From contig JAZKEF010000013.1 of NCBI GenBank assembly GCA_040387195.1, positions 186,001 through 250,000 on the forward strand: a stretch of DNA of 64,000 nt, in the 5' to 3' direction. Both the position numbers and the translations under genes were made by a program. Shown piece after piece: positions 40,992 through 49,576 of this stretch (position 1 is its first letter; the number at the start of each line of letters is the position of its first letter). The notes under the pieces were generated by a model, which saw only the letters and a program-made list of their open reading frames with translations, did not search any database and was not told the origin of the DNA. This DNA is from UKL13-3 sp040387195 (lineage in GTDB: Bacteria; Bacteroidota; Bacteroidia; UKL13-3).

Positions 40992-41894
40992 TTACCTGAT
41001 TTTTTCGTACTTGGCAATATTCGATACGTTAATCTCGCTGAGGATTTCGATGACCTTTGGTTTTTCGGTTGCCGGAGCGTTTTTATAGATGTTAACCAGC
41101 TCATCACTTTTGGCTTCAAAAAACATAATCAGCATCACCGTGTTTGGAGCAACTTTAAATACTTTTTGAACCATTTCCAGGCTTGCATAAATTTTTTTTC
41201 GCGCTGCTTCCGGATTTTTGCTTAGCTGGTCCAGACCTTCACGGTGGTAGGTATAATAGGCTTCACGGATGGGACGGAAACGTTCGTTGAGAATATTGTC
41301 GATCAAATTATAACGCGAACGTAAGTTACGCTCAAAGGGTTGCCACCCCGCCAGTCCGGAACCCTGCTGAGCATTGTTGGCTATTTGAAGGGCTTTGGTA
41401 AAATGGGGTGTTCCGCCATATAATCCGAATGAATCATAATCAATCCCGATGAGGTAATAGGCATAAAAGCCGAGCAATGAAGTGAGGTTGGAACTATATG
41501 AGTTTTCATTGAAGTTCATGGGTTGGAACTCTGCAAAATCAAACTCAATATTTTCATCAAGAATGTTAAATGTAGTTGTATTGTAGGATGTTCCAAAAAC
41601 CGGCCTGCGACTGATGATTTGCATGGTGCCAACAAAGTGGTTGTGTTTTACATCATACGAACTCAGGATAATTTGCAGGTTGCATTCAATCCGTTCATTG
41701 GGTTGTACCTTTTCGGTTGTCCATTGCCTGTTATTCATAAACTCTGCAATGGAGAGTTCGAGCGTGCGGAATATCTTTTTATCAGTGAGCTGTATCTGGT
41801 TATCAATAACCTTTACGTTGCACAACAATTCTTGTGCAAAAGCGGAAACGCTTAACAGCATCATCAGGGGTAACGAGAGCAGGTATTTATGCAT
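40992..41894 (-). CDS. DUF4835 / T9SS PorD-type protein
   Basis: A 300-residue exported protein (signal peptide ending SVSAFAQ) of the Bacteroidota-specific DUF4835 family, also called PorD in type IX secretion. The start ELLCNVKVIDNQIQLTDKK is characteristic. The core is beta-rich with a helical C-terminal part. Its gene overlaps coaBC by 8 nt, a layout conserved in the phylum. The presence of several T9SS substrates in the window fits this function. Its molecular role in secretion is not established. Confidence 0.88.
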   Translation of the reverse strand: MHKYLLSLPLMMLLSVSAFAQELLCNVKVIDNQIQLTDKKIFRTLELSIAEFMNNRQWTTEKVQPNERIECNLQIILSSYDVKHNHFVGTMQIISRRPVFGTSYNTTTFNILDENIEFDFAEFQPMNFNENSYSSNLTSLLGFYAYYLIGIDYDSFGLYGGTPHFTKALQIANNAQQGSGLAGWQPFERNLRSRYNLIDNILNERFRPIREAYYTYHREGLDQLSKNPEAARKKIYASLEMVQKVFKVAPNTVMLIMFFEAKSDELVNIYKNAPATEKPKVIEILSEINVSNIAKYEKIR

Positions 41895-43089
41895 CTATCA
41901 GCTGCATTATTTTGTTTAGAATGTCTTGAGCTACTTCCGATTTCGACTTAAGGCCAAAATCAGTTTGGGTTCCGTTGCGGTCGATAATACTCACTTTATT
42001 GGTGGTATGGCCAAAACCGGCACCTTTGGTGCGTAGTGAATTGAGAACGATAAAGTCGAGGTTTTTAGCGTGCAGTTTTTTGATGGCATTGTTTACCTCG
42101 TTATCTGTTTCAAGGGCAAAACCTACCAGCACTTGTTTCTTCGATTTTTTGCGTCCCAGCTCTGCTAAAATGTCTTTTGTCTTTTTGAGTTTGAGGTGTA
42201 ATTCATCACCGTTCTTTTTTATCTTGGTGATGGATACTTTTTCAGGAGTATAATCTGCGACCGCGGCACTCATCACCGCAATATCGGATTTGGCAAAAGC
42301 CTTCACGGTTTGTGCATACATGTCTTCGGCCGAGGTAACATCAATCCGTTTGATACCTGCATGTTGTTCATGTAAATCAGTTGGTCCGCTTATCAGTGTA
42401 ACCAATGCTCCTTGTCGGGCAAATGTTTCGGCAAGTGCAAATCCCATACGTCCGCTCGAGTGATTTCCGATAAACCTTACAGGATCAATACTTTCATATG
42501 TAGGTCCGGCTGTAACCAATACTTTCTTGCCTTTCAGTTTGGTTGAAATAACCGTGTCGTTCAACAGCATTTCCACAATTTCTTCCGGTTCGAGCATCCG
42601 TCCTTTACCTGTTAAACCACTTGCCAGTTCACCTTCGGCAACGGGTAGTACCGTATTGCCAAAGTCGCGCAGCTTCTGTAAATTTAGTTGGGTGGCTGGG
42701 TGTGCATACATATCCAGATCCATTGCAGGAGCAATATAGGTATTGCACCGTGCCGAAAGGTATGTTGCCAACAACAGGTTATCGCAAATGCCGTTTGCCA
42801 TCTTTGCAATGGTATTTGCAGTAGCAGGAGCCATCAGTAACATATCGGCCCATAAGCCCAGTTCCACGTGGTTGTTCCACTCTCCTTCGGCATTGGCTTT
42901 AAATTCTGAAAGGACAGGATTTTTGGAAAGGGTAGAGAGTGTAAGCGGAGTAATAAAGTCGTGTGCATCATGTGTCATCACCACTTTTACGGTTGCGCCC
43001 TGTTTTACCAGTAAACGAACCAATGTAGCTGCTTTATAGGCAGCAATACTTCCGCTTACACCCAATAGAATTTTTTTACCCTTCAGCAT
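41887..43089 (-). CDS. coaBC: Bifunctional phosphopantothenoylcysteine decarboxylase / phosphopantothenate-cysteine ligase
   Basis: 400 residues with both halves of the coenzyme A enzyme. The N-terminal flavoprotein CoaC (1-180) has GSIAAYKAATLVRLL and MAPATANTIAKMANG. The C-terminal CoaB (185-400) has VLVTAGPTYESIDPVRFIGN, SSGRMG and the nucleotide-site KKTKDIL. It catalyses the two steps from 4'-phosphopantothenate to 4'-phosphopantetheine. It starts 9 nt after the rpoZ stop and overlaps porD by 8 nt, so all are co-transcribed. Confidence 0.96.
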   Translation of the reverse strand: MLKGKKILLGVSGSIAAYKAATLVRLLVKQGATVKVVMTHDAHDFITPLTLSTLSKNPVLSEFKANAEGEWNNHVELGLWADMLLMAPATANTIAKMANGICDNLLLATYLSARCNTYIAPAMDLDMYAHPATQLNLQKLRDFGNTVLPVAEGELASGLTGKGRMLEPEEIVEMLLNDTVISTKLKGKKVLVTAGPTYESIDPVRFIGNHSSGRMGFALAETFARQGALVTLISGPTDLHEQHAGIKRIDVTSAEDMYAQTVKAFAKSDIAVMSAAVADYTPEKVSITKIKKNGDELHLKLKKTKDILAELGRKKSKKQVLVGFALETDNEVNNAIKKLHAKNLDFIVLNSLRTKGAGFGHTTNKVSIIDRNGTQTDFGLKSKSEVAQDILNKIMQLIDA

Positions 43090-43098
43090 AAAGTACGC

Positions 43099-43437
43099 TT
43101 AGTTTTTTCCGCGTGTTTCTTTTTCCGGATTACGGTGGTAAACTTTACCGCTCAGGAATTCTTCAACTGCAATGAGGGTTGGTTTAGGTAAACGTTCGTA
43201 GTAGCTTGAAATTTCAATCTGCTCGCGGTTTTCGAACACTTCTTCCAGAGTATCGCTGTCGTTGGTAAACTCCTGCAATTTACTGTGCAACTCTTCTTTC
43301 ATCTGAGCAGCAATCTGATTGGCTCTTTTTGAAATAATCGCTAATGATTCGTAAAGGTTTTCAGTCTTTTCGTCAATCTTTCTTAAGTCGCGAACCACGG
43401 TTGTTTGTGGTACATTTTGATAATTGATAGTTGCCAT
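43099..43437 (-). CDS. rpoZ: RNA polymerase subunit omega (Bacteroidota type)
   Basis: 112 residues of the Bacteroidota omega/Rpb6 type. The core helix YESLAIISKRANQIAAQMKEEL is followed by an acidic region and the tail YYERLPKPTLIAVEEFLSG. It stabilises the beta-prime subunit. The gene is 11 nt after bamD and 9 nt before coaBC. Confidence 0.93.
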   Translation of the reverse strand: MATINYQNVPQTTVVRDLRKIDEKTENLYESLAIISKRANQIAAQMKEELHSKLQEFTNDSDTLEEVFENREQIEISSYYERLPKPTLIAVEEFLSGKVYHRNPEKETRGKN

Positions 43438-43448
43438 GTGTATGTTGT

Positions 43449-44291
43449 TTAGTTATTAGTTGCTTCTTGTTTTTCCCTGGCTTTCTCAGCCACTATTTTT
43501 TTCAAAGCGATGTCTGCTTTTACCGAAAGGTTTTTCAGTTCATTGTAATATTTGCTGGTAGTATCAGGATATTCGGCCATGTAATCAGCGTATGCCGATT
43601 GAAAGGTCTTGTAGCGTTCCTCCTGTTTGTTTTCATAACTTCCTTTGGCCAGTAAAAAATGTGATTTTACTGTAAGGTAATCCAACTCTTCTTTATAAGG
43701 TGTTTCAGGAAAGTCTTTAATCACATTGGGCAAGGCTACAATCGCACTTTTAAACTCGCCTATGTTGTAATAGAGTTTTGCATTTTTGTATGCCTTGTAT
43801 GATAGTTTTCCTCTTAATTTATCAAGTAAGGTATTGCACTCGGGGATGTATTTACTATCGGGATAAACGCTTACAAACAATTTAATGGACTCAATTCCTT
43901 TTTGGGTATCGGTTGGGTCAAGGTAATAAGATTGGGACTCGAGATACTGGCAGTAAGCGGTCATGTATAAACTCTCTTCGGCAAACATGCCCGAAGGGAA
44001 ACTCTCGAAATAACTTTTGAACTGATAACCGGCAAGTAAGTATTGCTGGAGTCCGTAGTTACAATAGGCGCTATAATAAATCACCTTCTCGGCCATTGCC
44101 GTTCCGTTAAAATTATCCTGCAATTGTTCAAACAAATTGGAGGCACGGTAATAATCCTTCTTGTTGTAGTAATACATAGCCATTTCCAGCTTCTTGTTTA
44201 CGTCAGGATTTTTAAGGGTTTTTTGGTACTTGCTGCAAGCGGTGGTGAGTACTAAAACGAAAGATAGAATATATAAAAGGCGCTTTGTCAT
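43449..44291 (-). CDS. bamD: Outer membrane protein assembly factor BamD
   Basis: A 280-residue lipoprotein with a lipobox (LTTAC) near residue 19 and five TPR-like repeats (for example AMYYYNKKDYYRASNLFEQL). It belongs to the BAM complex that inserts beta-barrel proteins into the outer membrane. ATG 44291 starts the signal peptide; 15 extra upstream codons overlap the promoter at 44307-44336 and are not used. It leads the operon with rpoZ, coaBC, porD and probably recN. Confidence 0.93.
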   Translation of the reverse strand: MTKRLLYILSFVLVLTTACSKYQKTLKNPDVNKKLEMAMYYYNKKDYYRASNLFEQLQDNFNGTAMAEKVIYYSAYCNYGLQQYLLAGYQFKSYFESFPSGMFAEESLYMTAYCQYLESQSYYLDPTDTQKGIESIKLFVSVYPDSKYIPECNTLLDKLRGKLSYKAYKNAKLYYNIGEFKSAIVALPNVIKDFPETPYKEELDYLTVKSHFLLAKGSYENKQEERYKTFQSAYADYMAEYPDTTSKYYNELKNLSVKADIALKKIVAEKAREKQEATNN

Positions 44292-44306
44292 TGTTGAACT
44301 AAACGA

Positions 44307-44336
44307 CAAAATTAAGGCATTATTCTCCTTTGTCAA
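44307..44336 (-). promoter_or_regulatory. Promoter of the bamD operon
   Basis: On the minus strand TTG (44336-44334), 19 nt, TAatTTTG (44314-44307). Both boxes are perfect. The leader to the ATG at 44291 would be about 9 nt. Confidence 0.65.
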
Positions 44337-44447
44337 TAGCTGAAAGCGTCAAAAACAAAAACTTTCTCCCTGTTGGTGAGCCTGTTAAGGGTTAAAATGC
44401 CCCTAAAATTTTGTGTTTTTACAATAGGGTTTTACCTTGTTCGATAG

Positions 44448-45008
44448 ATGATGCAAATATGGCGCGGTATATTGATTTTATTGGGGTTTACGGCTTTTTT
44501 TAACGGAGCTGTTGCTCAGAATGTTACCTCGGGTTCGGATACCACTGAACCGGAAATTGATACTGCCGCACCCCAAACCATCACGGCAATACCCAAACCT
44601 GCTTCAGCAAACAAAGTTGATAGTCTGATACAGCACGCATACTCATTTATTGGCGACAGATACCGGAGAGGTGGAACCTCCGCCAAAGGATTTGACTGCT
44701 CAGGATATACAATGACCGTTTTTAAGAAATTTAATATCAAGTTGCCGCATACTTCGGCCGGACAAGGATTGGTGGGAGTCGAGGTTACCAAAGCCAATAT
44801 CAAAAAAGGGGATATAATTTTGTTTAAAGGCCGCAGTCGTAAAAGCCGCAGGATCGGACACGTAGGAATAGTAATTTCGGAGAAAGGGGAACCGGTGAGG
44901 TTTATCCATTCGAGCACCAGCGAAGGTGTGCGGATTGACAGGCTGGAGTTTGACTACTATCGTAAACGATATGTGAAAACTGTGAGAATGCCGGAGTTGT
45001 ATAAATAA
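44448..45008 (+). CDS. NlpC/P60 (C40) family peptidase
   Basis: 186 residues with a signal peptide (FFNGAVAQ, residue 24). The NlpC/P60 catalytic triad is visible: Cys84 in GFDCSGYT, His138 in RIGHVGIVI and a third polar residue, His154, in FIHSST. Such enzymes cleave gamma-D-Glu to diamino acid bonds in peptidoglycan peptides. It stands alone on the plus strand, divergent from bamD. Confidence 0.9.
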   Translation: MMQIWRGILILLGFTAFFNGAVAQNVTSGSDTTEPEIDTAAPQTITAIPKPASANKVDSLIQHAYSFIGDRYRRGGTSAKGFDCSGYTMTVFKKFNIKLPHTSAGQGLVGVEVTKANIKKGDIILFKGRSRKSRRIGHVGIVISEKGEPVRFIHSSTSEGVRIDRLEFDYYRKRYVKTVRMPELYK

Positions 45009-45019
45009 ATCACCAATTA

Positions 45020-45049
45020 TTGCAAAACGTTTTACTCGTATTATCTTTC
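45020..45049 (+). promoter_or_regulatory. Promoter of the DUF3078 gene
   Basis: TTG (45020-45022), 19 nt, TAtcTTTc (45042-45049), one mismatch at the last base. The ATG at 45071 follows about 15 nt after the expected start of transcription. Confidence 0.55.
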
Positions 45050-45070
45050 ATCTACTAAATATAACCATCA

Positions 45071-46006
45071 ATGAAATCAACTTTACTAACCTGTATATTG
45101 GCAACGGCTACCATAAATATATTTGCTCAGGATACGTTGCCTAAACCACCATCTCCCTGGAAACGCGAAATGCAGGCTGGCGTGAATATCAATCAGGCCA
45201 CCTATAGCGACAACTGGAAATCGGGAGGTGTTAATTCCATTGCGATTGGAACATTTTTGAATGCAAAGGCGGACTACCGTACCGAAAAATACGACTGGAC
45301 CAACGACCTGCAATTGTTATATGGTAACATCCAAAATAAGGGACAAAACATGCGAAAAAATGCCGACCGGATTTTTTTGGAATCAAAATTCGCATATCGT
45401 TTAACCAAGAACTGGAGCGCATTCGGGTCGGCAACCTTTATGAGCCAATTTGATGCTGGATATGAATATTACAGATTGAAGGATTCGACCGGAAAAGAAT
45501 ATGGTGAAGAGCTTTCCAACCGCATTTCATCGTTTATGTCGCCAGGCTACCTTACTGAGGCAATAGGTATTGAATACAAACCCGTAGAATATTTTTCGGC
45601 ACAATTTGGTTTGGGAGCCTTGCGCCAAACCTTTGTAACGGATCAAACCTTGTACGATAAATATGCACCCACAGAAGATAAATACAATGAATTGTATGGC
45701 GTGAAACGTGGTGAATACATGCGGAATCAGGTGGTGTTTCAGTTTGTCGCTAATTTCGACAAGGAGGTTCTTAAAAATATATTCGTCAAAGCACGTTACA
45801 TGGCTGTAATCGATTATGCCAAGATAAATGGTCAAGGTATTGTACATCGCCTGGATGCAAACTTAACAGCAAAGGTGAACCGCTTTGTTAATGTGAACCT
45901 GGCAGGTGTAATTCTGTATGATTACGACCAGGATCAGGATGTACAGTTTTCGCAGGTATTGTCGCTGGGAATTTTGTACGGCATCAGCAATGAGCCGAAG
46001 AAATAG
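45071..46006 (+). CDS. DUF3078 family outer-membrane protein
   Basis: 311 residues with a signal peptide (INIFAQ, residue 20). The DUF3078 hallmark WKSGGVNSIAIG lies near residue 50. The rest alternates aromatic strands, as in a beta-barrel of the outer membrane (for example FAYRLTKNWSAFGSATF). The function is unknown. The gene has its own promoter. Confidence 0.85.
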   Translation: MKSTLLTCILATATINIFAQDTLPKPPSPWKREMQAGVNINQATYSDNWKSGGVNSIAIGTFLNAKADYRTEKYDWTNDLQLLYGNIQNKGQNMRKNADRIFLESKFAYRLTKNWSAFGSATFMSQFDAGYEYYRLKDSTGKEYGEELSNRISSFMSPGYLTEAIGIEYKPVEYFSAQFGLGALRQTFVTDQTLYDKYAPTEDKYNELYGVKRGEYMRNQVVFQFVANFDKEVLKNIFVKARYMAVIDYAKINGQGIVHRLDANLTAKVNRFVNVNLAGVILYDYDQDQDVQFSQVLSLGILYGISNEPKK

Positions 46007-46016
46007 AGGGATGGTT

Positions 46017-46107
46017 TCTGCGGCATCAGCGAGATCTGCGGGAAAACTTTTCTCGCGACTTTGAATAGTCAACAGCTATTTGTTGGCCGCAGATCTAGCA
46101 GAAATCG
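46017..46107. repeat. Inverted repeat with CTGCGG heptads
   Basis: Left arm 46017-46044 (TCTGCGG, GAGATCT units) and right arm 46087-46107. AGATCTGCGG at 46032-46041 and its complement CCGCAGATCT at 46087-46096 match perfectly. It fills the gap between DUF3078 and the helicase gene. Confidence 0.6.
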
Positions 46108-46177
46108 AAGTTTTTTATTTATGTGATGTTGATATTTTCCCTGTAACCCACAGCGGTTATTGTCGTATTTTTACCCC

Positions 46178-48481
46178 GTGGATTATTTAAGTTTATTAAA
46201 CGACAGCCAGCGTGAGGCTGTGATGCAAACAGAAGGCCCAGTAATGATTGTGGCGGGAGCGGGTTCCGGAAAAACACGCGTACTTACCTATCGTATTGCG
46301 CACCTTATTCAAAAAGGCATCGACCCTTTTAACATATTATCACTCACCTTTACCAACAAAGCTGCCAAGGAAATGCGGGAACGTATTCACAAGGTAGCCG
46401 GCAATGAAGCCAAAAACCTGTGGATGGGAACCTTTCACTCCATCTTTGCCCGCATCCTGCGCATTGAAAGTGATAAGATTGGTTATCCGCGCAACTTCAC
46501 TATTTACGATACCGATGATGCCAAAAGTTTGCTCAAGAGTATTGTAAACGAGATGAAACTGGATGATAAAGTGTACAAACCGGGTGTATTGCTCAACAGG
46601 ATTTCGGGGGCAAAAAATGCATTGCTTAAAGCGGCCGATTATAAAGCGGATGGTGAAAATACCTTGTATGATGAATCGGCCGGACGGCCAAGGTTCGGGG
46701 ATATTTATGCAATGTATGAGGCCCGTTGTTTCCGCGCAGGAGCCATGGACTTTGATGACCTCCTGATGAAAACGCATGAGTTGCTGAACACACATAATGA
46801 GGTGTTGCACAAATACCAGCAGATGTTTAAATACATCATGGTAGATGAGTTTCAGGATACCAACCATGCCCAATATGCCATTATCCGTAAGCTGGCCAAT
46901 GTGTATCAAAACATAGCTGTGGTGGGTGACGATGCACAAAGTATTTATGCGTTTCGCGGAGCCACCATTAAAAATATACTCAACTTCAACCGTGATTTCC
47001 CCGATGTGAAGATGATCCGGCTGGAGCAAAACTACCGCAGCACGAAAACGATTGTAAACGCGGCCAATTCGATCATCAAACAGAACAAGGACCAGATCGA
47101 AAAAAAGGTGTGGACCGAAAACGGAGCGGGAGATAAAATCAGCGTATTCCGTGCCATTACAGATAATGAAGAAGGTAAGATGGTGGCATCTTCTATTTTT
47201 CAGGATAAGATGAATGGCCATTTGCTGAACAAGGACTTTGCCATCTTATACCGCACCAACGCGCAAAGCCGTGCCATGGAGGAGGCGTTGCGCAAAATGA
47301 ATATTCCGTATAAAATATATGGAGGACAATCGTTCTACCAGCGCAAGGAGGTGAAAGACCTGATTGCATATTTCAGGGTGGTCATTAACCCTAAAGATGA
47401 GGAGGCACTGAAACGGATTATCAATTACCCAACACGGGGTATCGGAAAAACCACACTCGACCATTTGCTGGTGCTTGCCGATGCTCACCAGAAAAGTTGG
47501 TTCGAGATTATGGAGGAGGCGCATTATTACGGATTAAAAGCTGCGGGATTATTGCAGGATTTTGTGATGATGATTAAAAGTTTTCAAACCCTGCTTCCGC
47601 ATAATGCCTATGATGCCGCTATGCATATTGCCAAACAAGCCGGTGTACTCAAAAATTTATATGATGATAAAACCGTTGAAGGAATTGCGCGATACGAAAA
47701 TTTAGTGGAATTGCTGAATGGTATCAAAGAATTCAGCATTGAAGAAACAGCAGATGATGATGGAGTGTTGAGACCCAACACACTTGCAGGTTTTATGGAA
47801 AATATTGCATTGCTTACTGATGCGGATAAAGAAACAGATGAAGACAATGACAAGGTGAGCATGATGACCATTCATGCTTCGAAAGGATTGGAGTTTAAGC
47901 AGGTATATGTGGTTGGAATGGAAGAAAATTTATTCCCATCACAACTTTCTTTAAACAGTCGTAGCGAACTGGAAGAAGAACGAAGGTTGTTTTATGTGGC
48001 ACTCACACGTGCGATGGATAAACTAACCTTATCGTTTGCAACATCAAGGTTCAAGTTTGGCAGTATGATTAACAGTGAACCAAGCCGGTTTTTGCAGGAG
48101 ATTGATCCGCAGTACCTCAATATTGAGGGTATGATTCAAAAGCAATCGCAGCCGCAGGTACAACGCAGCAGTTATGGAAGTAAACCACAGTATGGAGCCA
48201 AACGCACACCGGAAGCCGCTCCACCACCTGCAAGAGTTCCCCATGGATTTAAACCCATTAACAAAGCTGTTCCGGCACCTGCATCCATCGATCCTAATTT
48301 TGTGGGAGATGATACCAGTGATTTGCAAGCCGGACAACAAGTGGAACATGCACGTTTCGGAAATGGAACAGTATTAAGCGTTGAAGGGGCAGGCGAAGGG
48401 AAAAAAGCCAACATCGAATTCTCAAACGGACATGGCAAAAAGACCATTGTATTGAAGTTCGCGAAGTTGAAGATTAAATAG
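46178..48481 (+). CDS. UvrD/PcrA-type ATP-dependent DNA helicase
   Basis: A 767-residue superfamily 1A 3'-5' helicase. Motifs in order: LNDSQREAV (Q motif), GAGSGKTR (Walker A), VDEFQDTN (Walker B), GDDAQSIYAFRGA (motif III), QNYRST, and the C-terminal VSMMTIHASKGLEF (motif V) and FYVALTRA (motif VI). It unwinds DNA in excision repair and replication restart. GTG at 46178 gives the family N-terminus DYLSLLNDSQREAV; an upstream TTG (46160) would add six codons. The C-terminal 80 residues end in the tudor-like PcrA tail (GQQVEHARFGNGTVLSVEG). Confidence 0.95.
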   Translation: MDYLSLLNDSQREAVMQTEGPVMIVAGAGSGKTRVLTYRIAHLIQKGIDPFNILSLTFTNKAAKEMRERIHKVAGNEAKNLWMGTFHSIFARILRIESDKIGYPRNFTIYDTDDAKSLLKSIVNEMKLDDKVYKPGVLLNRISGAKNALLKAADYKADGENTLYDESAGRPRFGDIYAMYEARCFRAGAMDFDDLLMKTHELLNTHNEVLHKYQQMFKYIMVDEFQDTNHAQYAIIRKLANVYQNIAVVGDDAQSIYAFRGATIKNILNFNRDFPDVKMIRLEQNYRSTKTIVNAANSIIKQNKDQIEKKVWTENGAGDKISVFRAITDNEEGKMVASSIFQDKMNGHLLNKDFAILYRTNAQSRAMEEALRKMNIPYKIYGGQSFYQRKEVKDLIAYFRVVINPKDEEALKRIINYPTRGIGKTTLDHLLVLADAHQKSWFEIMEEAHYYGLKAAGLLQDFVMMIKSFQTLLPHNAYDAAMHIAKQAGVLKNLYDDKTVEGIARYENLVELLNGIKEFSIEETADDDGVLRPNTLAGFMENIALLTDADKETDEDNDKVSMMTIHASKGLEFKQVYVVGMEENLFPSQLSLNSRSELEEERRLFYVALTRAMDKLTLSFATSRFKFGSMINSEPSRFLQEIDPQYLNIEGMIQKQSQPQVQRSSYGSKPQYGAKRTPEAAPPPARVPHGFKPINKAVPAPASIDPNFVGDDTSDLQAGQQVEHARFGNGTVLSVEGAGEGKKANIEFSNGHGKKTIVLKFAKLKIK

Positions 48482-48482
48482 C

Positions 48483-48617
48483 AGTCAGTTCGAGTAGCGG
48501 GTATGGGATTTGGGTTGCGCGTATCGAGAACAGTTTAATGGTTAGCAGAGCGCTCCCGTAAACTTCTCGCTACAAACGCCAATGCTAAACCAGCCCAATG
48601 TTTTACTCGAAGTGACT
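48483..48617. repeat. Inverted repeat flanking a 107-nt spacer
   Basis: AGTCAGTTCGAGTA (48483-48496) and TACTCGAAGTGACT (48604-48617) pair at 13 of 14 positions. The region between the arms has no gene. The arms contain TTCGAG, close to the TTCGAA core of the four-helix-bundle repeats. Confidence 0.55.
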
Positions 48618-48918
48618 ACTTGTTGAATTTTTTCTTTGCCAATAGAGGCAACTTATGATATTCTGCATTAATTAATGCTTCCTTTTTAAGTTTCGACCAT
48701 TTCTTCAATTTCTTTTCATATGCAATGCCTGTTTCCGGATCGGTGAAAGTTTCATAGAATACAAGATCTACAGGTCTTCTGTCATAGGTATAACTTTGCT
48801 TACTTTTCCCTGATTCGTGTTCATCCAATCGTCTGGTCAGATCATTAGTGAATCCTGTATAGTATTTTCCGTCAGCACATTTAAGGATATAGACATAAAA
48901 GAAAACGTGTTCATGCAT
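48616..48918 (-). CDS. GIY-YIG nuclease family protein
   Basis: 100 residues from ATG 48918 containing the URI/GIY-YIG domain: YVYILKCADGKYYTGFTNDL, then RRLDEHESG, and the Glu of the ETGIAYEKKLKKW helix. Stand-alone proteins of this kind are widespread, and their substrates are mostly unknown. It may act in DNA repair or as a domesticated mobile nuclease. Its stop lies within the right arm of an inverted repeat. Confidence 0.85.
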   Translation of the reverse strand: MHEHVFFYVYILKCADGKYYTGFTNDLTRRLDEHESGKSKQSYTYDRRPVDLVFYETFTDPETGIAYEKKLKKWSKLKKEALINAEYHKLPLLAKKKFNK

Positions 48919-48997
48919 GGAATCCAATTTAGTAAATTCTGCCGTAAAATAGATGTGTGTTAATTGATTTGTATCTTTCCCTTTTTTAAAATAGCAT

Positions 48998-49564
48998 ATG
49001 AAAAAAATACTCGTATACTGTGGTTCGGCAAAAGGAAATGATCCTGTTTATCAAACCTCAACGGTTAAACTGGCCCGCTTGCTGGTTGAGCATAACCTGG
49101 GTTTGGTATACGGTGGCGGAAACGTTGGACTCATGGGTATCCTTGCCGATGAAGTACTGCGGTTGGGAGGAGAGGTAATAGGTGTGATTCCATTACGATT
49201 GATGGAAAAGGAAGTCGGACATCAGAACCTTACAGAAATGTTTATTGTAGATGATATGCACCAGCGCAAAGCGAAAATGTTTGAGCTGAGTGATGCCTGT
49301 ATTGCCCTGCCCGGAGGGATCGGTACCATGGAAGAATTGTTTGAAGCATTTACCTGGAGCCAACTTGGGTTTCATGAAAAACCCTGTGGAGTATTAAATA
49401 TAAATGGATACTATGATGCATTGCACCAACTGATGCAAAACATGGTGCATTCCGGGTTTCTCAAACAACAACATCAAGACCAGCTCATCTTTGATACGGA
49501 TGAAGACCAGCTGCTTCGGAAAGTGCTTTCAGCAACGAATGACTTTGGAGATAAGTGGTGGTAA
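48998..49564 (+). CDS. LOG family protein (TIGR00730 Rossmann-fold phosphoribohydrolase)
   Basis: 188 residues of the LOG family, which hydrolyse cytokinin riboside monophosphates in plants and probably nucleoside monophosphates in bacteria. GGGNVGLMG (near 46) and PGGIGTMEELFEA (near 107) form the active site, the latter carrying the catalytic Glu. A TAtcTTTc -7 box precedes the gene at 48973-48980. Confidence 0.93.
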   Translation: MKKILVYCGSAKGNDPVYQTSTVKLARLLVEHNLGLVYGGGNVGLMGILADEVLRLGGEVIGVIPLRLMEKEVGHQNLTEMFIVDDMHQRKAKMFELSDACIALPGGIGTMEELFEAFTWSQLGFHEKPCGVLNINGYYDALHQLMQNMVHSGFLKQQHQDQLIFDTDEDQLLRKVLSATNDFGDKWW

Positions 49565-49576
49565 GTGTACTTTAGA

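Noticed and set aside
46340..47221. 293-codon frame opposite the UvrD-type helicase gene
   Set aside because: It lies antisense to a fully conserved helicase and shows no motif or signal; it is a by-product of codon bias.
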